A stretch of 64,000 bases of DNA, from contig OW818695.1 of NCBI GenBank assembly GCA_942493345.1, positions 930,001 through 994,000 of the forward strand, in the 5' to 3' direction. Shown here one piece after another: positions 46,701-56,200 of the stretch. Each line of letters opens with the position of its first letter. The first letter of the stretch is position 1. The position numbers and the translations under genes are program-made. The notes beneath the pieces are model-generated. The model saw nothing but the letters and a program-made list of their open reading frames with translations. It did not search any database and was not told the origin of the DNA. The stretch is from GWE2-42-39 sp942493345. GTDB lineage: Bacteria; Bacteroidota; Bacteroidia; Bacteroidales; Prolixibacteraceae.

Positions 46701-47411
46701 ATGTTCGAAGCTCTTGTAATAACACCAGTAAAAAATTCGCCGGAAACCACTCTGGAAACGATCCGTTCGGTGCATTCTTCTGATGTAAAAATTAAACACA
46801 TCATTTATAACGATTTCAGCACCGACGAAACGACCCGGATATTGACCGGGAATATCGAAAAATACGGGTTTGAACTGGTCAACCTGAAAGATGTTACCAC
46901 TACCCCATCGCCGAATTACCGGTTGGTGCTGAAAATGGCTCAACAAAAAGCCATCGAAATGGAGTTGCCACTGATTATTATTGAATCGGATGTCGAAGTA
47001 AAAAAAGACACTATTCAGAACCTGGTAAAATTAAGCCGCGAAAGCAAAAAATGCGGGATGGTCGGTTCTGTTACAACCGACATCAACGGACAGGTAAATT
47101 TTCCTTATTTGAACTTCAAAAACGAAAAGAAACCGCTCGTTGATACCAGCCACAGCCTCAGTTTCTGTTGCACACTTTTGACTCCTGAATTGCTAAAAAG
47201 TTTCAGTTTTAACGAACTTTCCGAAGAAAAACACTGGTACGATGTTTTTATTTCCCGGAAGTCGAAACAACTGGGGTTCTGCAATTACCTGGCTATGAAC
47301 CTGCCAGTGATTCACAAACCGCACAGCAGCCGCCCCTGGAAACAACTAAAATATACAAACCCCCTAAAATATTACTTTCTGAAGTTCACAAAAAGAAGAG
47401 ACCGCATCTGA
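46701..47411 (+). CDS. Glycosyltransferase family 2 protein
   Basis: The 236-residue protein is a GT-A fold glycosyltransferase: ALVITPVKNSPETTLETIRS as the nucleotide-sugar-binding start, YNDFSTDET and IIESDVEVKKDTIQN with an acidic D-x-E in place of the DxD motif. It lacks membrane segments. It could transfer sugars to a cell-surface glycan, but the acceptor is unknown. Its stop codon overlaps the start of the histidine kinase gene (TGATG), so the two are translationally linked. Confidence 0.88.
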   Translation: MFEALVITPVKNSPETTLETIRSVHSSDVKIKHIIYNDFSTDETTRILTGNIEKYGFELVNLKDVTTTPSPNYRLVLKMAQQKAIEMELPLIIIESDVEVKKDTIQNLVKLSRESKKCGMVGSVTTDINGQVNFPYLNFKNEKKPLVDTSHSLSFCCTLLTPELLKSFSFNELSEEKHWYDVFISRKSKQLGFCNYLAMNLPVIHKPHSSRPWKQLKYTNPLKYYFLKFTKRRDRI

Positions 47412-48490
47412 TGCAGGATCAGAAAAAATACAGGCAGTACAAAACAATTGCCCAGATATTCTTCTGGCTTTTTAGCTTGGTATTTACTATTTTCCAAATC
47501 CGAATTATTTCTGAAAGCTCAGTAAACACTGGGTTCCCCGCTTTTCTGAAATCGGCTTTTTTGAATGCCTGCTTTGCCCTCTCGGTATACATTAACCTGA
47601 ACGTGCTGATTCCCCGACTCCTGAAAAACAAATATTACATTTTTTACACGTTCTGGCTAACGGTCACCATTTTTGTTTCGGCACTGATCACCCAGTTCCT
47701 GTTTATTTTCCCGCTTCATTTTCTTTTTTCTCCGGAAAGCAAATTCGACACCTTTCATTCCGACGTATTTTCGGCATTCTTTTTTGCGCACCTCGTTTAT
47801 GTGGCAATCAGCTCGTTTGCTAAATTTGTCACCGATTGGCTGGTGCTACAGGATGTCAGTCTTCAGTACAACAAAATGCAACGGCAAAAATTGGAAGCCG
47901 AACTAAAAAGTTTAAAAGCCCAGATAAACCCACATTTTCTTTTCAATAGTTTGAATAATATTTATTCGCTGGCCCTTTCCAACTCGAAAGAAACGCCCCG
48001 ACTGATCCTGATGCTTTCCGATTTAATGCGGCATGTTTTGTACGAGTCGAAAGAAGATTATATTCCCCTTGAAAAGGAAATCAATTTTGTAAAAAACTTC
48101 ATTGAACTTCAGAAATTGCGATTGAGCAAGAAGGTTGACCTTCGGTTCAACATGGAAGGTGCAATCCCGAATAAACAAATTGCCCCTTTGCTGTTTGAAC
48201 CCTTTATCGACAATGCGTTTAAACACGGGCTACGGTCACCAGCAGATGCACCGTTCATTCATATTTCATTTAAATTTACCGAAGACCATGTATTTTTTGA
48301 AGTCAGGAATAATTATGCAGAGAAGCTCACCATTTCAAACGACAAAGCACATGGAATTGGCTTGCAGAACGTTGAAAAGCGTTTAAAGTTTCTTTATCGA
48401 AGAAAAGATTATAAATTAGTGGTCAACAACACAGATCATGTTTTTACGGTATTTCTTAATTTACAACTGAAAGATCACCATGCAGATTAA
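47411..48490 (+). CDS. LytS/YehU-family sensor histidine kinase
   Basis: The 359-residue kinase has four likely membrane helices (about 13-31, 46-67, 75-103, 120-140), a short linker, and a His_kinase domain with phospho-acceptor His175 in INPHFLFNSLNNIYSL. It ends with a GHKL ATPase (EPFIDNAFKHGL; GIGLQNVEKRLKFLY). The membrane part has no extracytoplasmic domain, so it probably senses a membrane or small-molecule signal. It overlaps the glycosyltransferase by one base and the response regulator by 11 bases. Confidence 0.9.
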   Translation: MQDQKKYRQYKTIAQIFFWLFSLVFTIFQIRIISESSVNTGFPAFLKSAFLNACFALSVYINLNVLIPRLLKNKYYIFYTFWLTVTIFVSALITQFLFIFPLHFLFSPESKFDTFHSDVFSAFFFAHLVYVAISSFAKFVTDWLVLQDVSLQYNKMQRQKLEAELKSLKAQINPHFLFNSLNNIYSLALSNSKETPRLILMLSDLMRHVLYESKEDYIPLEKEINFVKNFIELQKLRLSKKVDLRFNMEGAIPNKQIAPLLFEPFIDNAFKHGLRSPADAPFIHISFKFTEDHVFFEVRNNYAEKLTISNDKAHGIGLQNVEKRLKFLYRRKDYKLVVNNTDHVFTVFLNLQLKDHHAD

Positions 48491-49193
48491 TGCGATCATC
48501 GTTGACGATGAACCATTGGCACAGAATATCATTCTGCAATATGCCAAAGAAATTCATAATCTGAATATCGTCGGTGTGTGTAACGATGCACTGGAAGCAT
48601 TGAAAGCAATTTCTGAAAATCCGGTCAACCTGATGTTTCTCGATATAAATATGCCGAAACTTTCGGGCATCGATTTCCTGAGAAATATAAAAAACCCGCC
48701 ATTGGTTATTTTCACAACTGCCTATACTGATTATGCTTTGGAAAGCTACGAACTAAACGCATTGGACTATCTGAAAAAACCCTTCTCGTTCGAGCGTTTT
48801 TTTAAGGCAATACAGAAAGCTGAAGATCAGATAAAACTGCTTCATCCACCACTCCCATCAGAGGAAATAAGAAGCAAATCACTTTTTATAAAATCGAACA
48901 AAAAGGCTCACAAGGTTTCGGTTGATGAGATTTTCTATATCGAGGGATTGGGCGATTACATTATGATACACCTGAAAGATTCGCACCTGGTGACCAACTC
49001 ATCGATGAAAAAAATGGAAGATTTGCTCCCGGCAAAAGACTTTTTCCGTATCCACAAATCGTTTATTATCCGGTTCGATAAAATTACGTCAATCGAAGGC
49101 AACCTGGTCGAAATCAACAAAAAGAAACTGCCCATCGGAAACAATTTTCGGCAGGATTTCCTGGATATGATAAACCGGAATACAATCAGCTAA
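48480..49193 (+). CDS. LytTR-family response regulator
   Basis: The 237-residue regulator has a receiver domain (IIVDDEPLAQN at 6-16, phospho-acceptor Asp55 in FLDINMPKLSG, a Lys in LDYLKKPF) and a C-terminal LytTR DNA-binding domain (KSLFIKSNKKAHKVSVDEIF; FFRIHKSFIIRFDKI). It is the partner of the kinase encoded just upstream, whose end it overlaps by 11 bases. No LytTR-type repeat was recognised in front of a nearby gene, so its targets are unknown. Confidence 0.93.
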   Translation: MQINAIIVDDEPLAQNIILQYAKEIHNLNIVGVCNDALEALKAISENPVNLMFLDINMPKLSGIDFLRNIKNPPLVIFTTAYTDYALESYELNALDYLKKPFSFERFFKAIQKAEDQIKLLHPPLPSEEIRSKSLFIKSNKKAHKVSVDEIFYIEGLGDYIMIHLKDSHLVTNSSMKKMEDLLPAKDFFRIHKSFIIRFDKITSIEGNLVEINKKKLPIGNNFRQDFLDMINRNTIS

Positions 49194-49344
49194 ACTTCAA
49201 AAGTTGACAGTCTCAGTTTTCAGTAAAACCTGTCGTCCACTGTATTCAATATCCAAATCAAAAAAAACAAAATCACGCATCATTGAGCTGTGTCTTCTTC
49301 ACTCTCACCGGCCAGTCCCCCTTCTTTTGGAGAGGCTGCAAGTA

Positions 49345-50085
49345 TCAAATCTCAAATCCCTGATTTCTGATTGTCTTCAGTAGTTTTTCAGAAAAGAAGA
49401 TATTATCAGCTTTCTTGTAACGAATATCGGTAAAAACTTGTGCCAGGTTTTCCTTGCTATTTTCAGCCACGTACTTTCTTGAGCTTTCCAGACTCTCTTT
49501 GTACATAAATAAATCGGCTATTGCAGCCGCATCGTAATCGGTATAAACCTCGTTGTGAACGATACCTTTTAAGTCGAGACGGTCAACTACATCCGGATTT
49601 TCATCTGGATACCCCAGCGTAATTGTAGTGACAGGGAACACTCCTTTGGGAAGATTTAAGACCTCAATAATCCCGGCTGCATTATAAATAGCCGTTCCGA
49701 GATAGCAAATTCCTAAACCTATGTTTTCGGCAGCTACACACATATTCTGAGCAAACAGGATTGAATCGATCACCCCGGTAACAAACCACAGCAGGTTGTT
49801 ATACCCGTGATTGGCCGAATTTACATCGCACCACTTATTGAAACGGTTTATATCGAGACAAACGGTTAGCACAACCGGAGCCAGTTTTACCATTGGCTGA
49901 TTAAAGTGCAAAGGAGCCAGTTTTTGCTTATTCTCCGGGTCTCGGGTAACAACGACACTATACAACTGCATATTGCCCGTATTCGAGGCTCTGATGCCAC
50001 TTTCAATAATTGCAGTTAAATCTTCCTGCGAAATATCTCGTTGTTGGTATTTTCGGATGCTTTTGTGTTTTAAAAGAAGTTCCAT
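49345..50085 (-). CDS. Nitroreductase family protein (FMN-dependent)
   Basis: I use the start at 50085 (MELLLKHKSIRKYQ), giving 246 residues. The frame is open to 50250, but the extra 55 codons lie in palindromic repeat DNA and are not protein-like. The family marks are KSIRKYQQRDIS (flavin phosphate contact), SGIRASNTGNMQLYSVVV near residue 36, NMCVAAENIGLGICYLG and TITLGYPDENP. Such enzymes reduce nitroaromatics, quinones or flavins with NAD(P)H; the physiological role is unknown. It stands alone between repeat elements. Confidence 0.88.
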   Translation of the reverse strand: MELLLKHKSIRKYQQRDISQEDLTAIIESGIRASNTGNMQLYSVVVTRDPENKQKLAPLHFNQPMVKLAPVVLTVCLDINRFNKWCDVNSANHGYNNLLWFVTGVIDSILFAQNMCVAAENIGLGICYLGTAIYNAAGIIEVLNLPKGVFPVTTITLGYPDENPDVVDRLDLKGIVHNEVYTDYDAAAIADLFMYKESLESSRKYVAENSKENLAQVFTDIRYKKADNIFFSEKLLKTIRNQGFEI

Positions 50086-50098
50086 ATTTCCAATTTTT

Positions 50099-50151
50099 GG
50101 GAAATTTTCAGGGATGCGATCTTTTAAAAAGATCGCATCCCTGAATTTCCT
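50099..50151. repeat. Near-perfect palindromic hairpin upstream of the nitroreductase
   Basis: Bases 50107-50125 and 50127-50145 are perfect inverse complements (19 base pairs, one-base loop), and after a 2-base bulge the stem extends by 6 pairs to 50099 and 50151. It lies 13 bases before the nitroreductase start codon on the minus strand. It resembles REP-like extragenic palindromes and could form a cruciform or block ribosome access. Confidence 0.85.
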
Positions 50152-50154
50152 ATG

Positions 50155-50212
50155 GGGACTGGCTATTCCTTTCTCTCCCCCTTGGGGGGAACCGAGGGAG
50201 CCGTCTTCAAAT
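50155..50212. repeat. GC-rich extragenic repeat next to the palindrome
   Basis: This C/G-rich stretch (CTCTCCCCCTTGGGGGGA then GAGGGAG) resembles the elements at 49308-49338, 61105-61142 and 61338-61372 in core wording (CTCTCCCC, CCCTTTGGGG). Copies in several intergenic gaps suggest a dispersed REP-like family. Confidence 0.55.
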
Positions 50213-50245
50213 AAAAAAGGGAAGCCCTCAGGCCTCCCCTTTTTA
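50213..50245 (-). terminator. Terminator of the giant Ig-repeat gene
   Basis: On the minus strand, an AAGGGGAGGCC/GGCTTCCC-type stem with a short loop is followed by TTTTTT, about 16 bases after the stop codon of the 50262-58787 gene. The pairing is imperfect with one bulge. Confidence 0.7.
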
Positions 50246-50261
50246 ATCAATCAATTCGGCA

Positions 50262-53200
50262 TTACCTTTTAACAATCCTTTCAGTTTTGGCAACTACATC
50301 ATCAACATACAATGAGATGAAGTAAACGCCACTACGTAAATCATTTGTTTGAATTGTCGAAGTTGGGTTGACGATTTCTTTTACTTTCTGACCAGTCATG
50401 CTAGTGATGATGACTCTTGAAAGCTCAGAAGCGTTATCAACTTTAAGTTCATTAACAAATGGGTTCGGATAAACCTTAAACTCGAGAGAACCAATTACAG
50501 GGTCATTGCCAACTGCAAAGTTACCTGTAGTAAATGTCCATGTTGCAGGATTACTAATTCCTACATATTTATTTGCGTATACATCGGCTACAAAACCGTT
50601 GTCAACATATACAAAGTAAGTAGTGTTTTTATTCAAGCTACCAGCTAATGTAATAGTTGCTTTAGTTCCAGTAACAACTACACTTGTACTAGTTACGTCA
50701 ATTGTTCTTTCAATAGTAGCACCATTGTAGATATACAATTTGCCAGTACCTTTTACAACATTTTCATCAAATGTCATTTCAAGAGTAGTAACGTGAGCTG
50801 TTGCAGTAGTCGCTGTTGGTGTTTTTGCAGTTAACGAAGGAGCAGTAACATCACCAGATACATTGTAAGTAAAGGCAGCACCGGCAAAAGCATTGGTTGC
50901 TATGTCTTTCACTGTATTAGCAACAGTCATTACTACAGCCGAGCTACTTGGAGCTACAATAGCAGCAGTATAAACTTTACCTGAACCAGTCACTGCAACA
51001 GTACTACCAGTAGAAACAGTTACAGCAGCAGCAACACCTGTTACATCTTCGTTGAATGTAAGAACTACATTAAACGCATTGGTTGTAATGTTCGAACCGC
51101 TTGCTTTGTCAACAGTTAATGTTGGTCCATTGTTATCAGCTACGTTGTAAGTAAATTCAGTTGCAGCCAATGGATTTCCGGCAGCATCAGTAATAGTAGC
51201 AGCAGCAGTAATCTTTACTGTAGCAAGATCAGCAGCAGTAACAGCTACTTTGTAAACTCTTCCGGCAGTAACTTCTGTAACAACAGCAGTTGTAGCGCCA
51301 GTAGTAGTAATACCAGCAACAGCACCAACAACAGCTTCGCTGAATGTTAACGTTACATCGAAAGCATTCGTTGTAATAGTCGTTCCAGAAGCTTTATCTG
51401 CAGTTACAGTTGGAGGAGTTGCATCAACAACGGTATTAAACTTCCAAACATAAGGAACTGTAAGTCCAGCGAAATACTCAGGAGTATAAGTTTTATTCCT
51501 GATTGTTGTTCCAGGTATAATCACATAATACTGAGTATCCTCAGATAACATTGGCAAACTAACTGTAACAACAGCACCATTGAAATTAACAAGTGCAGGA
51601 TCAGTTACAGGGAAGTTGAGAATTTGCGATCCATCTGCTTTATGCAATTGGATAATTCCACTACCTGGTTGAACTTCCATGTCGAAAGTAATTTGTAAGT
51701 CAGCATTACGTGGCACATCAATTGCATCCTTAACAGGACTGTAACCAGTAGCTAAAATACTAGGTGCAGTATTAACCTCAGTTGTGAAAGTCCATGAACT
51801 TCTTTCAATAGCAGCTTGTCCCTTTGTATTATCAACTGCAGATGTAAAAGTTCCTTCTGCAACTTCTACATAATACTTAGTATTAACTTCCAAGTTACTA
51901 ATATTGATAGTTCCAACACTTCCACTTGTAGACATTGCAGCAGTAGCGCCATTATCAGCACATCTCCAAATCTGAACAGCATCACCACCGGCAGCCGATT
52001 TGTAAAGAGCCACATAACCAGTAGTCCCAACAATAACAGGACGGTCGAAATTAATAGTCAAATCTGTTGTAACCGGTTGGTTATCGGTAGTTGGAGTGTA
52101 TAAAGTAGCTACAGGATAAGCATCATCTCTAAGATTAAATTTCCATACTTTAACGTCGGTCATGCCAGCGTAAGGATTAACATCAACAGTATTGTCAACA
52201 ACAATACTGGCCTGTACGATTGCATAATATTCTTCGTTAGTTGGAAGACCAGTCAAGTCACCTAAAGTAACCGTACGTTTATCAGCAGCAACAGTAACAG
52301 CCATGGGCGCTTTAGCAAGTTCACCATCCCAGTAACGAATTTCAACCAAACCTGTACCAACTTTTACATCTTCATTGAAGAACAATTTCAATGCATCAGT
52401 TTTAGCAATTGTAGGAGCTACACCAGCAACACCCACTTTTGCAGGATAGAAACCGGCAGTAAATGGTATAACACCAGGAGCTGGAGCAACAGTTTTAGTT
52501 ACGTCAACAATTGGATCAATTGTATCTTCAGCAAGATATTTACTTGCATCCCAAACAGCACCAGCATTTCCAAGAACAGTAATATTACCTTCGTTAATTT
52601 GCAATTTGTCGCCATTAACAATTACTTCAATTACGTTTGAACTACCCCAAGTTGTTCCAGCTTTTGGAGCTACAACAATTGTTCTATTATTAGGAGTAGT
52701 AAAAAGTAAATCAGCGGCTGCCATTGTAGTCGTAACTAACAATGGAGTAGTTTTCTTCACTGTGATAATACTATTGGCAATAATCCTTGCTGAAGTTACA
52801 GGCAAGTTATTGTCAGCAGCAACAGCTTCATGAGTAAATATATCATTCGTAAAGTTCAGCGTAATTGTACCTGCAGTAGCAACCCATGTCCATGGAGCGA
52901 CATAAGGAGATTTTCTAGCTGGCAACCAACTCAGGTATTGTGCTGCAGGAGTTGTCAACACAGTATTGAATGTAGCAGCATCAGCAGGAACAGCATTATT
53001 CGAAGCATCTTCAAATTTTGCTTTAAATCCATAGGTATAAGTTGCATCAGCAACAAGAGCTACGGCAGGAGTAATAGTAATTCTGCTGGTAGTTAACGTT
53101 GGGTTTGTAATTACAGCATCAAAAGCCATATCAACCCCAGCCTTTTTAAAGTATACCAAAGAATCCAAATCGTAGTTGTCGATTACTGAATTATCCAATA

Positions 53201-56200
53201 AACGGATGACCTCATTGAAATCCAACGTCATATTTGCAGTCGCAACAGGTACATTAATCTGTCCTTTAGTTGGTGCATAAGTAACAACTGGAGATACAAC
53301 ATCTTTTGTTGTAATAGTCCCAACTGCAGTAGCAACAGCATGAGGAGTGCCTGTCAAATCAGTGAACGAATTCAATTTAACTGACAACTGATATTTTGTT
53401 GTACTTGCCAATACCCGTGATAAAGTAACAGTAACTACTTCGGTACCATTGGTTACAACATTCGCAGGATCGATTACTTCAAATGGCTCCCATGTGCCAC
53501 TGCCCGGAGTTATTTCTTTTTCTACAACAAAAGCATCAACAGGAAGAGTCGTAGCCTTTTTAACAGGTTCACTGAAATTCAGTTTTATACTAAAATTAAC
53601 ATCAACACCTGTTGCAGGTAATACTGGATCTGTTGAAGACAAAACAGGAGCAGTAGCATCTTTCGAAGAAACTTCCAAATCAGTACGGAACAATCCATCA
53701 AAAGTATTCACTGCATCAAGTGCAACAACCGGTACATCAGCTACGATTCCTGCTTCAACTTCTACATAGTAGTTAACCAAAGCATCGGTAGTAGCTAAAC
53801 CTGCAAAAGCGTCAGTAATCAACTTCTTATCATTTGTAGCATTCGAAGGAGTAACAGCATTCAAATTCAAAACTGCTACAACAGTCATGCTATTTTTATC
53901 AAGAATACGTACTGCATTATTACCAGCAGTAACTGTAATATTCTCGTTAAATGTGAATGTCAGCTTTTTATTTACATCGAAAGCTGTTGGAGGTACTGAA
54001 AGTAATGGTTTCGAAACATCGTCAGTTGTAAATATCAATGAATTTACAGTTGAAATGTTACCCGCCACATCTTCAACAACTGCATAAACCACATAACTGG
54101 TTTCTTCAACTAAATCAGAAAATGTAAATGTTTTTGATACAGCAAATGTACCCGCAGCAATAGCCTGGTTCGTAGCGCTCAGCATTAAAATTGAAGGAGT
54201 CATCGCAGCACTGGGCGCAGTTCCTGGTTCAATTGTATAATACACTTTTTTAAGTGCCGTTTGAACACCTGCTACACTTATTGGGTTCGATGCGCAATCA
54301 AATCGAACTTTAGCTTTATGTTTGCCGTCAACAGGATCTTTATAGATATCAACAACAGTAGGAGTTGTTAAACCTGTTGATTGGAATACGGATGCAACCG
54401 TTGGTTTATCGTAGTTCGAAGTCGAGAAAGCATCAGCAGCGCCAACAATAGCAGCATTGTTTGCATATTTTATAGCGCCTGCATTCATTGCAATCGTAAA
54501 ATTAGAACCTGCGGTCATTTCACCCAAAGTAACCAACGAACTGTTCAGGATTGTAACAGTCATTTTATCAGCGCTAATTGTACCAATAAATGCTTTTACA
54601 CCTGGAGTGCCTGGTCCTGCAGTTTTAGTTAATGTAAATAAGTTTGCTACCTGGGCATCAGTAATTGCAGTTCCATCAGATTTTACAATCGGACGAGTAA
54701 ATTTAATTACGATATCGCTGGTTGTAGCGACCAAATTATCGGTGCGTTTTGTATATTCAAATGTAACTGTTCCTGGATTTTCATCTTTTGTTGTGAAATT
54801 CCAGGTTGTTCCGGCAATTACACCACCAAAAACACCAGGTACAGGATTACCGACAGCAGAAGTTCCTGTTGATTTATCCAAGAAAGATCCAGGGGTAATC
54901 AATACATAATATCTTTTCCCTGCAACCGGTGTAAAACCGGTAACAATAGTAACTGTATTTGCAGTTACACCAACAGAAAGATTCTCAATATAATCATCAG
55001 CAACAGGCACATCATTACCTCCGTTCAATGTAAGATCTAAACTTCCATCAAAACCAGCACGAATACCAGCATTTCCTTCTTCTATTAAGTACCATAATTT
55101 ACGAGTACCAACAACTGGTGTATATTTTTCAATTTCTTCGCTAAATGTAATACCTAAAGAAAGCGGAGAAAGCGCTACCTGATCAGAATTATCAGCAGGA
55201 GTTACAGTAATTACACCACTTGTCAATTTAATAATCGGTTGAGGATTAACAACAGTAGTAAATGTCCAGGTATAATTGGCAGCCATTGGATTCAATGAAA
55301 TGTCATCTTTAAATCCGGCAGCAGGAATAACTACATCATAAGCCGTATTATATTTAATTAAATCAGCTTTCGTAATAGTAACCCGAGTTCCAGGAGCAAT
55401 TGTGGTGTAATCAAGATTAACATTGGTTGCATTAATCTCAATGGTCTGCATAGTAGTTCCACTAACATTTTCTTTAATCAGGATATTGCCTGATCCTAAA
55501 ACTACTTTTTCATTAAAATCAACTTTTAAAGCAGTATTCAATGCAATACCACCAGCGCCAACGCCAGGAGTGGTTGCCGTAATTGATGGAGCAACTAAAT
55601 CTTTCGATTTAAAGGTAATTGCTTTTCCAGCAAACTGTGCAAAAGTAGTCGTTCCAGCAATATAACTAGACCCCTGAACCATTTTAGCAGGCAGAGTCAA
55701 AGTACAAACTGCATCAGAAGCAAGAGCAGCACCGGTTGCAAAATCAATGGTCAATACTTTACCACTAACATTTATACTACCAATCGTTGTATTCCATGAT
55801 GAAGTTCCATCACTCAAATTAGCAATAAGACACCCAGCTACATAGTTCGGAGAAGCCGGATCCATTTCTTTTATAAAATCATTGAAAGTAACGGAAACCG
55901 TAACCTTAAGAGGAGCGCCAACAGACACGACATTCTCCAATGCTGTTGCAACCGGAGTTTGAGCGCTTGTATTCACAGTATAGGTGTCGGCAATAATAGT
56001 TGGTGCAACAGCCGGAGCAACCATGGTAAATGTTGTGAACTTACCATCAGTTACATTGTTAGTAGCATCTTTTACAGAAGCACCAATACCATAATAATAT
56101 GTTTTCCCGGTAACAAGAGCTGCAGTAGGAACAATCGTTATTACACCAGCAGCATAAGTAGCTGCGAACGGAAGATTTTCGCTATTCGAATCATCTTGTT

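Noticed and set aside
50086..50250. 55-codon N-terminal extension of the nitroreductase frame
   Set aside because: The translated sequence comes from the palindrome and GC-rich repeat, while the family normally begins near 50085.
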